Translations under genes and position numbers: made by a program | Assembly (NCBI RefSeq): GCF_011355085.1 | Contig: NZ_VXCP01000004.1 | Location: 47,082 to 111,081 of the forward strand | DNA: 64,000 nt | Origin: Pseudomonas akapageensis | Lineage (GTDB): Bacteria > Pseudomonadota > Gammaproteobacteria > Pseudomonadales > Pseudomonadaceae | Direction of reading: 5' to 3' | Shown here: positions 30,034 to 44,792 of the stretch, piece after piece | Position numbering within the stretch: the stretch's first letter is position 1 | Layout of the letters: every line of letters starts with the position of its first letter | The notes under the pieces: generated by a model | Database searches by the model: none | Told to the model about the DNA's origin: nothing | Seen by the model: only the letters and a program-made list of their open reading frames with translations

Positions 30034-30510
30034 ATGCAGTTTCCCCATGCACCCCAGCAAGCACAACTGCCCTTGTTCGAGGCATTCCTGGCTCAGCCTA
30101 TTGCCCCGCTACTCAAGCCTGTAGCAGAGTCGCCGTGGCACAGCACCGAGCCGGAAGCTTTCAGCGAGCTGTCCTTTCGTGGCGCAGTCGGAAACTGCCA
30201 GAGTCTTTTGGCGCCGATTTTGCGGGAATTGAGCCAGGAGCAGGACGCCCGCTGGCTGACGCTGATCGCTCCGCCTTCAAGCCTGACCCAGGCCTGGCTG
30301 CGTGATGCCGGGCTCAATCGCGAACGCATCCTGTTGCTACAACCTCGGGGCGCACAAAGTGCCTTGCAGCTGACCTGCGAAGCACTGCGCCTGGGCCGTA
30401 GTCATACCGTGGTCAGCTGGTTGAACCCACTGAACGCCAGCGCCCGGCAACAACTGATCAACGCCGCGCGCGCCGGCGGCGCACAAAGCCTGAACATTCG
30501 CCTGGGTTGA
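30034..30510 (+). CDS. sulA: SOS cell-division inhibitor SulA
   Basis: 158 residues. Matches the SulA/RecA-like fold: FRGAVGNCQSLLAPILRELSQEQDARWLTLIAPP, then ILLLQPRGAQSALQLTCEALRLGRSHTVVSWLNPL. SulA caps FtsZ and blocks septation during DNA damage. AAAGGAGG ahead of the ATG is a near-perfect ribosome-binding site. It forms an operon with lexA and shares its two LexA boxes. Confidence 0.9.
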   Translation: MQFPHAPQQAQLPLFEAFLAQPIAPLLKPVAESPWHSTEPEAFSELSFRGAVGNCQSLLAPILRELSQEQDARWLTLIAPPSSLTQAWLRDAGLNRERILLLQPRGAQSALQLTCEALRLGRSHTVVSWLNPLNASARQQLINAARAGGAQSLNIRLG

Positions 30511-30611
30511 GATTCGCCTGGGCGTGGACTAGAAATTTTTTGACCCTGCAGGCTTCTCCAGGACAGAGAAGCCGATCATGGCAGGTCGTGAGGATTAACC
30601 GACAAACGGTA

Positions 30612-30845
30612 TCAATGCAGGACCCGCGGCCCCTCATCCTGCTCGATTTCGCCTTCCACCAGCTTGCCAGCCATCTGTACACCCACGCTCAACATGGCCT
30701 TGGCCACTTCCACGTGCTGTCCTTGCAGGAATGCCTTTGCGTCCTCGGAGAAATCCAGGGTTACCAGCGAACCCTCGTCCTCAGCGCGGCGCAGCTCGAT
30801 CCGGCCGTCAGGCAACTCGACAATTTCTAGAAAGGACGTTGGCAT
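30612..30845 (-). CDS. Conserved small protein of Pseudomonas, unknown function
   Basis: 77 residues from ATG 30845; a GTG at 30863 would add six. Acidic, no signal peptide or membrane segment. The N-terminus SFLEIVELPDGRIELRRAEDEG looks like a short beta hairpin, the middle (FSEDAKAFLQGQHVEVAKAMLSVGVQMAGKL) a long helix. It is found between sulA and topA in other pseudomonads. It converges with sulA; no function is known to me. Confidence 0.72.
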   Translation of the reverse strand: MPTSFLEIVELPDGRIELRRAEDEGSLVTLDFSEDAKAFLQGQHVEVAKAMLSVGVQMAGKLVEGEIEQDEGPRVLH

Positions 30846-30896
30846 ATTGGGTCTGATCTCCACGAAAGGCCAGCATTGTATCAGTGACTGCCCGGT

Positions 30897-31418
30897 TCAG
30901 CACTCACTCAGACCTTCACGAAAACGGATGGCCAGACTTTTCAGGTTCTGCCGCCAGCCTTCCATTTCCTCGCGGGTCAGCACCTGCTCTTGCGGTTCGT
31001 CCAGGCTCACTGCCTGAATCAAGGGCTGCGTCACGTCACCCTTGGGCTTTTTAGGCGGCTTCGGTGGCTGGAACAAGGCCGCGTAGGCTGACATCAACTG
31101 CGCCAGCCAGGTTTCCGGCTGCTGGGCCAGCTCAACCAGTTCAGCCATTTCCGGGATAGCAATGGACTCCAGCACCTGCGGCGTCAGCAACAGTTCGGCG
31201 CGTGGTGCATTGGCTTGCGGCAAACGGTAGAAACCGGCGATTTCATGGCACAAGCCGAGCAGAGCACCATACAGGTGAAACAGCGCCGACTCGCGCTCGG
31301 CCTGCAGCAGGGCCTGGGCGTTCATCGCCCTGCTCTCCTGGGCTTTGCCCAAGGCTTCGAGGGCAAGGCCGGCAAAGTAAATCTTCTGGTTGGTGCGGGT
31401 ATAGAGTTCTTGGGCCAT
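30897..31418 (-). CDS. Conserved hypothetical protein (DUF6586-like)
   Basis: 173 residues, starting MAQELYTRTNQKIYFAGLALEALGKAQES, a mostly helical cytoplasmic protein with a proline/lysine-rich linker near 122-132 (PPKPPKKPKGD). It resembles the Pseudomonas-wide hypothetical located beside topA. ATG at 31418 was chosen; reading further upstream enters the gap next to topA and gives basic, low-complexity residues. Co-directional with topA, about 120 bases downstream of it. Function unknown. Confidence 0.7.
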   Translation of the reverse strand: MAQELYTRTNQKIYFAGLALEALGKAQESRAMNAQALLQAERESALFHLYGALLGLCHEIAGFYRLPQANAPRAELLLTPQVLESIAIPEMAELVELAQQPETWLAQLMSAYAALFQPPKPPKKPKGDVTQPLIQAVSLDEPQEQVLTREEMEGWRQNLKSLAIRFREGLSEC

Positions 31419-31539
31419 GGTGGCTTGCTCCGAAGAGATACAGGGCGCTTTCGACCCCCAGAATAACAAAGGCCGCGCAAAACCCGAAGGTTCGACGCGG
31501 CCCTGTTCGAACAAGGCGCCCCGCAGGGCACCTCGAGGA

Positions 31540-34152
31540 TCAACGCTTGTCTTCGACCTTCCAGCTCTTGCCGTCGTAGAACGCGCGCCAGCCAGTGGGC
31601 TTGCCTTCGACTTCCGTCTGGACGTACTGCTCCTTGGTCTTGCGGCTGTAGCGAATAACTGCCGGACGACCATCGGGATCTTTCTTCGGTGCTTCACAGA
31701 GGAAGTGATACTTGGGATCGATTTCGTCCTTGTGCGGAATGATCTCGATTACCAACGGCGCGCGGGTCTCGCGGTTTTTCGGGAACTGGCTGGCGGCCAG
31801 GAACAAGCCCGATGCACCGTCACGCAACACGTAAGTGTCGTTGACCTTCTCGCACTTGAGCTCCGGCATTTTCACCGGATCCATTTTCGGTGGCGCCGCT
31901 TCGCCGCTCTTGAGCAGTTTGCGGGTGTTCTTGCATTCGGCATTGGTGCAACCAAAGAACTTGCCGAACCGACCGGTCTTGAGCTGCATCTCACTGCCGC
32001 ACTTGTCGCACTCCAGGCTCGGACCTTCGTAGCCCTTGATGCGATAGTTGCCTTCTTCGATCTCGTAGCCCGCGCAATCAGGGTTGTTACCGCAGATGTG
32101 CAGTTTGCGCTTTTCATCGAGCAGGTAGGCATCCATGGCCGTGGCGCAGATTGGGCAGCGATGCTTGCCCAGCAGTACCAGGGACTCGGATTCCCCTTCA
32201 TCGTCGGCCGCAATCTCGTCGCCCGGGATCAGGTTGATCGTCGCCTTGCAGCGTTCCTTGGGCGGCAGGCTGTAACCCGAGCAGCCGAGGAACACACCGG
32301 TCGAGGCCGTACGGATCATCATCGGCCGCCCGCAATCGCGGCAGGCAATGTTGGTCATGGTCGGCTGGTTGGCGCGCATGCCGCTGTCGGGCGCTTCGGC
32401 CACTTGCAGCTTGGTCTTGAAGTCGCCGTAGAACTCGTCGAGGACATTCTTCCAGTCGCGTTCGCCCTGGGCCACGTCATCGAGGTGCTCTTCCATGCCG
32501 GCGGTGAAGCCGTAGTCCATCAGGTTGGAGAAGCTCTCGGACAGGCGCTCGGTGACGATGTCGCCCATCTTCTCGGAATAGAAGCGGCGATTGTGCAGCG
32601 CCACGTAGCCGCGGTCCTGGATGGTCGAAATGATCGCCGCATATGTCGAAGGACGACCGATGCCGCGTTTTTCCATTTCCTTGACCAGGCTGGCTTCGGA
32701 GTAGCGTGCCGGCGGCTTGGTGAAGTGCTGGCTCGGATCGAGCTGGATCAGCTTGAGGCTTTCACCCTGGCTCATTTCCGGCAACACATCGTCATCGCCC
32801 GGCTTGGCCACTTGCGGCATGACCTTGGTGTAACCGTCGAACTTGAGGATACGGCCCTTGGCACGCAGTTCGAAATCACCGGCAGTCACGCTGACAGTGG
32901 TCGACAGGTATTGTGCCGGTGGCATCTGGCAGGCCACGAACTGGCGCCAGATCAGCTCGTAGAGACGCTCTGCATCGCGCTCCATGCCGCTGAGCTTGCT
33001 CGGATGGGTATTGACGTCCGAAGGCCGGATCGCTTCGTGCGCTTCCTGGGCGCCTTCCTTGCTGCCGTAGACGATCGGCGCTTCGGGCAGGTATTTCTTG
33101 CCGAATTCGCTTTCGATGTAGCTACGAGCCATTTCCACCGCATCGACCGAGAGGTTGGTCGAGTCGGTACGCATATACGTGATGTAGCCGGCTTCGTACA
33201 GACGCTGGGCCATCATCATGGTTTTCTTCACGCCGAAGCCCAGGCGGTTACTGGCGGCCTGCTGCAGGGTCGAGGTGATGAAAGGAGCCGACGGCTTGCT
33301 GCTGGTCGGCTTGTCTTCACGCTTGGCAATGCTGTAGCTCGATGCCTTGAGCTTCTCCAGCGCCGCCATGGCATGGGCTTCGTTGAGCGGCTTGAAGGCT
33401 TCACCCTTCTCGCGGGCCACTTCGAAACGCACCTTGGCCCCCTTGGCAGTGCCCAGGTCAGCGTGGACTTCCCAGTACTCTTCAGGAATGAACGCACGGA
33501 TCTCGCGCTCGCGCTCCACCACCAGCTTCACGGCCACCGACTGCACGCGACCGGCGGACAGGCCGCGGGCGATCTTCTGCCACAGCAGCGGCGAAACCAT
33601 GTAGCCTACCACGCGATCGAGGAAGCGGCGGGCCTGCTGGGCATTGACCCGGTCGATATCGAGCTCGCCCGGCTGGGAGAAGGCTTCCTGGATGGCTTTC
33701 TTGGTGATCTCGTTGAACACCACGCGCTTGTAGCGGCTGTCATCACCACCGATGGCTTCGCGCAGGTGCCAGGCAATGGCTTCCCCCTCGCGATCCAAGT
33801 CGGTTGCGAGATAGATGGTGTCGGCATCCTTGGCCAGGCGACGCAGCTCCTCGATGACCTTTTCCTTGCCGGGCAGGATCTCGTACTTGGCCTTCCAGCC
33901 GTGCTCGGGGTCGACGCCCATGCGCGCAACCAGCTGCTTGCGGGCCTTTTCCTTGGGCGACAGCGCAGGCGCCTCGCCGGCCGCGGCCTTGCCACGCTTG
34001 GCAGCAGGCTCTTTGCTGGCGCTAGCCGAACCGCTGGTGGGCAGGTCTCGGATATGGCCGATACTCGACTTCACCACGTATTGGTTGCCCAAGTACTTGT
34101 TGATGGTCTTGGCCTTAGCCGGGGATTCCACAATGACCAGCGATTTGCCCAT
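31540..34152 (-). CDS. topA: DNA topoisomerase I
   Basis: 870 residues. TOPRIM domain at the N-terminus ([13 protein letters not shown] and the acidic [13 protein letters not shown]), active-site tyrosine in [13 protein letters not shown], and a C-terminal tail with at least three four-cysteine zinc ribbons (CRDCGRPM..., CPICATAMD..., CDKCGSEMQ...CTNAEC). A lysine/alanine-rich insertion near 40-75 interrupts the TOPRIM domain. It relaxes negative supercoils behind RNA polymerase. A TATATA-rich stretch near 34212-34222 upstream fits a supercoil-sensitive promoter. Confidence 0.96.
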   Translation of the reverse strand: MGKSLVIVESPAKAKTINKYLGNQYVVKSSIGHIRDLPTSGSASASKEPAAKRGKAAAGEAPALSPKEKARKQLVARMGVDPEHGWKAKYEILPGKEKVIEELRRLAKDADTIYLATDLDREGEAIAWHLREAIGGDDSRYKRVVFNEITKKAIQEAFSQPGELDIDRVNAQQARRFLDRVVGYMVSPLLWQKIARGLSAGRVQSVAVKLVVEREREIRAFIPEEYWEVHADLGTAKGAKVRFEVAREKGEAFKPLNEAHAMAALEKLKASSYSIAKREDKPTSSKPSAPFITSTLQQAASNRLGFGVKKTMMMAQRLYEAGYITYMRTDSTNLSVDAVEMARSYIESEFGKKYLPEAPIVYGSKEGAQEAHEAIRPSDVNTHPSKLSGMERDAERLYELIWRQFVACQMPPAQYLSTTVSVTAGDFELRAKGRILKFDGYTKVMPQVAKPGDDDVLPEMSQGESLKLIQLDPSQHFTKPPARYSEASLVKEMEKRGIGRPSTYAAIISTIQDRGYVALHNRRFYSEKMGDIVTERLSESFSNLMDYGFTAGMEEHLDDVAQGERDWKNVLDEFYGDFKTKLQVAEAPDSGMRANQPTMTNIACRDCGRPMMIRTASTGVFLGCSGYSLPPKERCKATINLIPGDEIAADDEGESESLVLLGKHRCPICATAMDAYLLDEKRKLHICGNNPDCAGYEIEEGNYRIKGYEGPSLECDKCGSEMQLKTGRFGKFFGCTNAECKNTRKLLKSGEAAPPKMDPVKMPELKCEKVNDTYVLRDGASGLFLAASQFPKNRETRAPLVIEIIPHKDEIDPKYHFLCEAPKKDPDGRPAVIRYSRKTKEQYVQTEVEGKPTGWRAFYDGKSWKVEDKR

Positions 34153-34252
34153 GGATCAGAAAATTCCTGAATTCTAGAAAAAAATTGGCGACAGGTACCT
34201 GACGCGGCACCGCTATATATAGTGGCAATACTGTGAGGTCAAGCGCGGGGAA

Positions 34253-34504
34253 CTACACCTGCTTGTCATCAGGCCGGGAAAACAGGCTCGGTTCTGCCTG
34301 AATCAAAGCAAAGCGCGGCACGTGCTCGCCGTCAACCTCCACCGATTCGAGGAACATGCTCAAGGGGCGAACCCACATACCGTAATCGCCATACAGCGCC
34401 TGATAGAACACCACTTCCTCTTCTGTCTCGGAATGGCGCGCGACACTGAACACACGATACTCAGGTCCCTTGTAGTGACGGTAGAGTCCCGGCTGTATCG
34501 ACAT
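34253..34504 (-). CDS. DUF1653 domain protein
   Basis: 83 residues, opening with GLYRHYKGPEYRVFSVARHSETEEEVVFYQALYGDYGMWVRP, the full DUF1653 signature. A small beta-barrel-like protein with no catalytic residue evident. GAGAGGTG precedes the ATG at 34504. It sits between fadA and topA and is separated from fadA by a strong terminator, so it has its own promoter. The function of the family is unknown. Confidence 0.85.
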   Translation of the reverse strand: MSIQPGLYRHYKGPEYRVFSVARHSETEEEVVFYQALYGDYGMWVRPLSMFLESVEVDGEHVPRFALIQAEPSLFSRPDDKQV

Positions 34505-34535
34505 GTTGCACACCTCTCGAAAAATAATCTGCAAA

Positions 34536-34566
34536 AAACAAAAAACCGGGGCACAAGGCCCCGGCT
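34536..34566 (-). terminator. Terminator of the fadBA operon
   Basis: GCCGGGGCC-TTGT-GGCCCCGG-type hairpin on the minus strand, followed by TTTTTTGTTTTTTG, 17 bases after the fadA stop. Confidence 0.9.
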
Positions 34567-34582
34567 TCCTCCCGCCCGACGC

Positions 34583-37935
<3,353 letters not shown>

Positions 37936-38085
37936 CAACTGATCTCCACGATATGGAAGCTGAACAGTACACGCTGAACGCTGAGGCAGACCCGGCCCGG
38001 CACACTGCCGCTGATTCCGGAACCTGACCGCCAGTCACACCCGCCAGCGCGATAGTCGGGATTCTGTAAGAGCCTTCTGACAATA

Positions 38086-38112
38086 CAAACGCTCAATTCA
38101 TACGCCCGTTTG
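38086..38112. promoter_or_regulatory. Inverted CAAACG/CGTTTG half-sites upstream of fadB
   Basis: CAAACG at 38086-38091 and CGTTTG at 38107-38112 form a 6-bp inverted repeat with 15 bases between the arms. The arms are PsrA-like, but the spacing exceeds the 2-4 bases of proven PsrA sites, so assignment is tentative. They lie in the fadBA promoter region. Confidence 0.35.
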
Positions 38113-38354
38113 ATTTGGGTACGCGTACATTCCGGGAAAACCGGGCAATTGTCAAATGCCCCGAATACCCATGAAACCGCGACTTTCCGGTCATTTCCGT
38201 ACATCGCCACGCAAAAGCAATACCGCTGATCTCTGATCATTCACGTAAGCCCATAGCCATCACGGGCTACAGCCAAACGCCATTGCGCGACACGCCACTC
38301 ATCAGACGCACAAAGATTTTTTTCAAGAGCGCGCACAACGTCAGGGCCCGACTA

Positions 38355-38453
38355 CACTGTGGACCCAAGAGCGAATAAGTACAGGTTATCTGTCGAAGAT
38401 TTACCGGCCTGCCTGGCCAAACCGGCCCGATGCTGATGATCGGGCTTTTTATT
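38355..38453 (+). ncRNA. Candidate intergenic small RNA
   Basis: No ORF is present, yet a CTACACT element at about 38350-38356, close to the RpoS/sigma-70 -10 consensus, is followed about 70 bases later by an intrinsic terminator: CCCGATGCTGATGATCGGG and a TTTTT run at 38426-38450. A second GC hairpin (CCGGCC...GGCC...CCGG) lies before it. A transcript of roughly 90 nt is predicted. I do not recognise it as a named Pseudomonas sRNA. Start site and existence are inferred. Confidence 0.4.
38426..38450 (+). terminator. Intrinsic terminator not attached to any gene
   Basis: CCCGATGCTGATGATCGGGCTTTTT on the plus strand; no plus-strand ORF ends upstream of it within 700 bases, which is why a small RNA is proposed. 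Confidence 0.75.
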
Positions 38454-38464
38454 GGCTGGGATTG

Positions 38465-38577
38465 CTCGTTCCCACGCTCCGCGTGGGAACGCAGTGTCAG
38501 CCGCTCCAGCGGCGTCGTAAGCGAGCGCGACGCAAAGCGTCGCAGGATGCATTCCCACGCAGAGCGGTGGGAACGAG
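38465..38577. repeat. REPIN of the CTCGTTCCCACGC family (copy 2)
   Basis: Arms CTCGTTCCCACGCTCCGCG and CGCAGAGCGGTGGGAACGAG, with inner GACGC/GCGTC pairs. The right arm carries one inserted G compared with the other copies. Confidence 0.85.
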
Positions 38578-38587
38578 ACGAAAAAAC

Positions 38588-38648
38588 ACTGTGGGAGCTG
38601 GCTTGCCAGATCGCCGGACCGCAGCGATTGGGCCGCGAAGCGGCCCCT
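38588..38648. repeat. Solitary REP of the GTGGGAGC family plus GC hairpin
   Basis: ACTGTGGGAGCTGGCTTGCC matches one arm of the 22.6 and 26.1 kb REPINs, but no partner arm follows; instead GGGCCGCGAAGCGGCCCC forms a short hairpin up to the stop of the next gene. Confidence 0.7.
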
Positions 38649-38651
38649 TAA

Positions 38652-39089
38652 TCAGGCAAGCGCCTTCAGAACTTGCGCAATATCCTGCAAAACAGCCGCC
38701 TCGCCACTTTCCCCCCAATACAGGGCAATCAACTGCGGGCCCGCCTCGACCTTGTAAACATTGTCCGGCAGGCTGGCGAACTGCTCCATCAGCGCAGGGT
38801 CCTCGCACGGCTCGCGCCATTGATTGACCCAGACGCCCGGCGTTGTCTGCCAGTAGCACCAGTTGGCCACCTGACCCTGCCGACGCGGGCGATGGTACTG
38901 CGCACAAGGGTTGGGCGGCTCCTTGGGCAGCCAGTGTGGCCACTCCTGGGGTGCCAGCTGCATCGCCAGGCCAATGCGCCGCGCCTCCATGCGCAAGGCC
39001 ATGCGCCCGCTCTGTTTGCGCGAAGGACGCAGCCAGACCATGGGGCTCAAGATCAGGGCAAGGATTGACACAACTATCCAGACCGTCAT
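38652..39089 (-). CDS. Small inner-membrane-anchored protein, unknown function
   Basis: About 145 residues. One N-terminal membrane helix (TVWIVVSILALILSPMVWL) followed by a basic segment (RPSRKQSGRMALRMEARR) predicts a cytoplasmic C-terminal domain. That domain is rich in Trp and Pro (EWPHWLPKEPPNPC, WCYWQTTPGVW). It resembles the conserved hypothetical protein located between fadB and the universal stress gene in PAO1. No motif with known chemistry. Confidence 0.68.
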   Translation of the reverse strand: MTVWIVVSILALILSPMVWLRPSRKQSGRMALRMEARRIGLAMQLAPQEWPHWLPKEPPNPCAQYHRPRRQGQVANWCYWQTTPGVWVNQWREPCEDPALMEQFASLPDNVYKVEAGPQLIALYWGESGEAAVLQDIAQVLKALA

Positions 39090-39199
39090 ATGTGTTATCC
39101 CTATAAAGCTTTTCAAATGAGCTGGTTAGCGCTCAATCGAGCCAAACAGCCTGAAACCGACCATACTTAAAACAATCGCAATCGTTCAGGAGAACCCTC

Positions 39200-39640
39200 A
39201 TGCCGTACACACACATCCTGGTCGCCGTTGACCTGACCGAAGAATGCGATCCGGTGATTCACCGCGCCCGCGAGATTGCCCAGGGCAGTGGGGCCAAGCT
39301 TTCGATGGTGCATATCGTCGAGCCGATGGCCATGGCCTTCGGTGGCGATGTACCGATGGACCTGTCGCAGCTGCAGCAACAACAATTCGACCAGGCCAAG
39401 GAACGCATGGAGCGCCTGAAGCTGAAATACCCGGAGCTCTCCGGCGCCAACGCCCATATGACCTATGGCCAGCCGCGCCAGGAAATCCATGACCTGGCCA
39501 AGACAGACGGTTGCGACCTGATCGTGGTCGGCAGCCATGGTCGCCACGGCCTGGCGCTGTTGCTGGGGTCGACTGCCAACGACGTGTTGCATGGCGCGCC
39601 ATGCGATGTGCTGGCCGTTCGACTGATCACCAAAAAGTAA
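39200..39640 (+). CDS. Universal stress protein UspA family
   Basis: 146 residues, one USP domain. It starts PYTHILVAVDLTEECDPVI and carries the ATP-binding motif VVGSHGRHGLALLLGSTAN (G-2x-G-9x-GS), so it is probably of the nucleotide-binding type. AGGAGAA precedes the ATG. Cytoplasmic stress-survival role by family. It converges with uup across a hairpin (about 39648-39669, GGCCTGACC/GGTCAGGCC) that lacks a T run. Confidence 0.88.
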   Translation: MPYTHILVAVDLTEECDPVIHRAREIAQGSGAKLSMVHIVEPMAMAFGGDVPMDLSQLQQQQFDQAKERMERLKLKYPELSGANAHMTYGQPRQEIHDLAKTDGCDLIVVGSHGRHGLALLLGSTANDVLHGAPCDVLAVRLITKK

Positions 39641-39678
39641 CGCCCAGGGCCTGACCCGACAGGTCAGGCCCCTTCCAC

Positions 39679-41601
<1,923 letters not shown>

Positions 41602-41813
41602 GATCTTCTCCAAAAACCGGGCGCGTATTCTACCTGAGTTGGGCGACCATCACAGTAAATGAAGCTGGGTGGAGCACCGCTCGGCACTTCGGGCCGCTTT
41701 AACACCTCGATACAAGCACAACGCTTTCATCGATGGCGACCAAACGGCTAAGCTACAGGCTATCTGTGTCGGCACCGCCTTCACTTGTTAAGACTTATAT
41801 GCCTGGAAGTCCC

Positions 41814-43742
41814 ATGCGCGGTTGCCTGCTCAGCTTATTATCCTGTCTGCTCCTTTCTGCCTCGGCGGTTTCGACCGTCCAGGCTGCCGACCTGGCATTG
41901 CAACGCCAGTACTATGACGAAGCCAAGCGCGCGCTGGCCAAGGGGGACTCCGGTCCGTACTTCCGTTACGGCCAGGTGCTGCGCGATTATCCGCTCGAGC
42001 CTTACCTGGCTTACGACGAACTGACCGCCCGACTGAAATCCGCGAGCAATGCCGAGATCGAGCAGTTTCTCGCCGAGCATGGCGACCTGCCCCAGGCAAA
42101 CTGGATGAAACTGCGCTGGCTGCGCTGGCTGGCTGAACGGGGCGAATGGCCGACCTTCCTCAAGTACTATGACCCCAAGCTCAATTTCACTGAACTGGAC
42201 TGCTTGAATGCCCAGTACCAGATCAGCCATGACAAACGCGCTGAAGGCTATGCCAACACCGAAAAGCTCTGGCTGGTCGGCAAGTCCCAGCCCACTGCCT
42301 GCGATGTACTGTTCGACCAATGGGCCGCACAGGGCCAACTGACCGAACAGAAACGCTGGCAACGCGCCAAGCTGGCGGCCCAGGCCCGCAACTATGGCCT
42401 GGCCAACAGCCTGGTCAAGGACCTGACCACCCTCGCCCCGCAAGGTCGACTGCTGGTCGATGTGGCACAACGGCCGGAATTGCTCAACCAGCCTTCGCGC
42501 TTTACCCCGGTCGACGAAGCCATGTCCGACGTGGTCAGCCTCGGCCTGCGCCGCCTGGCCAAGCAGGATCCGGATCGGGCCATGGCCATGCTCGACGACT
42601 ATGCCAATCGCATGCATTTCTCTCGCGATGAAAAAGTCGCCATCGCCCGCGAAATCGGCCTGACCCTGGCGCGTAGCTACGACAGCCGGGCGCTGGACCT
42701 GATGACCCGATACGACCCGGAACTGCGCGACAACACCGTGACCGAATGGCGCCTGCGCCTGTTGCTGCGCCTGGGCCGCTGGGAAGATGCCTACGAATTG
42801 ACCCAGCGCCTGCCCCAGGATCTGGCCAGCACCAATCGTTGGCGCTATTGGCAGGCGCGCAGCCTGGAACTGGCGCAGCCACACAACCCGCAAATCCCCA
42901 TGCTGTACAAGACGGTTGCGCGGGAGCGGGACTTCTACGGCTTCCTGGCTGCAGACCGCGCCCAAATGCCATACCAGTTGACCAACAAGCCACTGGCCCT
43001 CAGCCAGCAGACCATCAACAAGGTGCGCAATACCCCGGGTGTTCGTCGGGCGCTCGAGTTCCACGCCCGAGGGGAGATCGTCGACGGTCGCCGCGAGTGG
43101 TATCACGTCAGCCGCCGCTTCAATCGTGACGAAATGGTGGCCCAGGCCAAGCTGGCCTATGACCTGCGCTGGTACTTCCCGGCCATTCGCACTATCAGCC
43201 AGGCGCAGTACTGGGACGACCTGGACATCCGCTTCCCGATGGCCCACCGCGAAACCCTGGTACGCGAAGCCAATATTCGCGGACTGCATTCAAGCTGGGT
43301 ATTCGCCATCACCCGCCAGGAAAGCGCTTTCATGGACGACGCCCGTTCCAGCGTCGGCGCCAGCGGGCTGATGCAGCTGATGCCGGCGACCGCCAGGGAA
43401 ACTGCGCGCAAGTTCGACATCCCGCTGGCCTCGCCACGCCAGGTACTGGACCCGGACAAGAATATCCAGCTGGGCGCCGCCTATCTGAGCCAGGTGCATA
43501 GCCAGTTCAACGGCAACCGTGTACTGGCCTCGGCTGCCTACAACGCAGGCCCCGGCCGCGTTCGCCAATGGTTGAGGGGCGCCAATCACCTGAGTTTCGA
43601 TGTGTGGGTCGAATCGATTCCGTTCGATGAAACGCGCCAGTACGTGCAGAACGTTCTGTCGTACTCAGTGATCTATGGCCATAAACTCAATGCGCCCCAG
43701 CCACTGGTGGACTGGCACGAACGCTACTTCGACGATCTGTGA
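41814..43742 (+). CDS. sltA: Soluble lytic transglycosylase
   Basis: 642 residues. Signal peptide 1-25 (ending VQA), a long alpha-superhelical U domain, a linker domain, and the C-terminal SLT catalytic domain: catalytic Glu in ITRQESAFMDDARSSVGASGLMQLMP, then AAYNAGPGRVRQW. It cleaves peptidoglycan glycan strands to 1,6-anhydromuropeptides in the periplasm. GGAAG before the ATG at 41814 supports this start; an ATG five codons upstream is possible. Confidence 0.94.
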   Translation: MRGCLLSLLSCLLLSASAVSTVQAADLALQRQYYDEAKRALAKGDSGPYFRYGQVLRDYPLEPYLAYDELTARLKSASNAEIEQFLAEHGDLPQANWMKLRWLRWLAERGEWPTFLKYYDPKLNFTELDCLNAQYQISHDKRAEGYANTEKLWLVGKSQPTACDVLFDQWAAQGQLTEQKRWQRAKLAAQARNYGLANSLVKDLTTLAPQGRLLVDVAQRPELLNQPSRFTPVDEAMSDVVSLGLRRLAKQDPDRAMAMLDDYANRMHFSRDEKVAIAREIGLTLARSYDSRALDLMTRYDPELRDNTVTEWRLRLLLRLGRWEDAYELTQRLPQDLASTNRWRYWQARSLELAQPHNPQIPMLYKTVARERDFYGFLAADRAQMPYQLTNKPLALSQQTINKVRNTPGVRRALEFHARGEIVDGRREWYHVSRRFNRDEMVAQAKLAYDLRWYFPAIRTISQAQYWDDLDIRFPMAHRETLVREANIRGLHSSWVFAITRQESAFMDDARSSVGASGLMQLMPATARETARKFDIPLASPRQVLDPDKNIQLGAAYLSQVHSQFNGNRVLASAAYNAGPGRVRQWLRGANHLSFDVWVESIPFDETRQYVQNVLSYSVIYGHKLNAPQPLVDWHERYFDDL

Positions 43743-43751
43743 CAGCCATTG

Positions 43752-43780
43752 GGCAGGAGCGCCACTGCTGCGCTCCTGCC
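43752..43780. terminator. Hairpin between convergent sltA and MOSC genes
   Basis: GGCAGGAGCGC and GCGCTCCTGCC form an 11-bp perfect stem around a 7-base loop, 10 bases after the sltA stop. No T run follows on either strand, so it may act as an RNA-stabilising or weak bidirectional terminator hairpin. Confidence 0.5.
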
Positions 43781-43789
43781 TTGCCACAC

Positions 43790-44593
43790 CTACTCCAGCA
43801 CCGTGACCGGCATCCCCACTTCCAGCACACCGTTGCTGTCATTCACCAGATTCTGCCCGAACATCACTTCTCCTTCCTGCTCCCGGTAGGTCTTGAGCGT
43901 GGTCAGCGGTTCGCGGTCTTCGCTGCGCTCGCCGGTTTTCGGGTCGATGGTGGTGAGGATGCAACGGGAACAAGGCTTGAGCACGCGAAACTCGACATCA
44001 CCGATGCGAATGCGCTTCCAGCCATCTTCGGCGAATGCCTCGGCGCCCTCGATCACCAGGTTCGGCCGGAACCTGAGCATTTCCTGAGGTCGCCCGATTC
44101 TCTTCGACAGGTCGTCGAGTGATGCCTGGCCGATGAGCAGCAAGGGAAAGCCATCAGCGAATGCGACCCGATCCTCAATTTTACCGTAGCCCGATTGCAG
44201 CCAGCGCGCCCGCTCCTCGGGCACGTGCACCAGGCGCACCGGCTGGCCGATAAAATCGCTCAGCCACTTGGCCGCTTCTTCGCCTGCATCAGGTACACGC
44301 AGCGTATCGCGCCAGATGGTGACCCCACGCAATTCGTTGTCAGCGCCGGGTAGCGGCACATTGAGCGAGCGCTGCCCATCGGCGCTCAGGGTCAATCCGC
44401 CTTCGGCATTCCACAATGCCGAAAGCTGGCTCATGTGCGGCAAGGCGCGCTGAGTCAGGAAGCGCCCATCGCTCTCCTTCACCAGCATCCAGCGTCGATC
44501 ACCGACCAACCCGAGCAAGTCCAGCGGCGAGCGCTGCAATGGCTCGGCCCGGGCAGATTTGAGTGGGTATCGATAAAGTGCGCTCAGATGCAT
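43790..44593 (-). CDS. MOSC domain protein (YcbX-like)
   Basis: 267 residues: an N-terminal MOSC_N beta barrel (1-115, YRYPLKSARAEPLQRSPLDLLGLVGDRRWML) and a C-terminal MOSC domain with the sulfur-carrying cysteine region VLKPCSRCILTTIDPKTGE. Proteins of this family (YcbX, mARC) reduce N-hydroxylated bases using molybdenum cofactor; the E. coli protein has an extra ferredoxin domain that is missing here, so an external electron donor is needed. Single gene. Confidence 0.85.
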   Translation of the reverse strand: MHLSALYRYPLKSARAEPLQRSPLDLLGLVGDRRWMLVKESDGRFLTQRALPHMSQLSALWNAEGGLTLSADGQRSLNVPLPGADNELRGVTIWRDTLRVPDAGEEAAKWLSDFIGQPVRLVHVPEERARWLQSGYGKIEDRVAFADGFPLLLIGQASLDDLSKRIGRPQEMLRFRPNLVIEGAEAFAEDGWKRIRIGDVEFRVLKPCSRCILTTIDPKTGERSEDREPLTTLKTYREQEGEVMFGQNLVNDSNGVLEVGMPVTVLE

Positions 44594-44792
44594 GGCGGCC
44601 TGCTTCCTGAAAGGTAAAAAGCAACCTTACAAAGTGTCACGAGGCCGAACAAGCGCATTTGGCCTCGAATGGGCAAGCAACACAGGAAACGCACCAGAAA
44701 ATGCTTTGTTCAATGGAGAAACATCCTGCATACAGGACCTGGAAAATGCATTGCGATAACACCCTTGTATCCAGGCAGACAAGGACTATCGC

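Noticed and set aside
31417..34170. A 917-codon open frame on the plus strand opposite topA
   Set aside because: It is the antisense shadow of topA: high-GC codon structure keeps the reverse frame open. It has no ribosome-binding site and low-complexity His/Leu/Gln-rich translation, while topA is a complete conserved enzyme.
39648..39669. Hairpin between the universal stress gene and uup as an intrinsic terminator
   Set aside because: Good stem but no T run on either strand; noted only in the gene entry.
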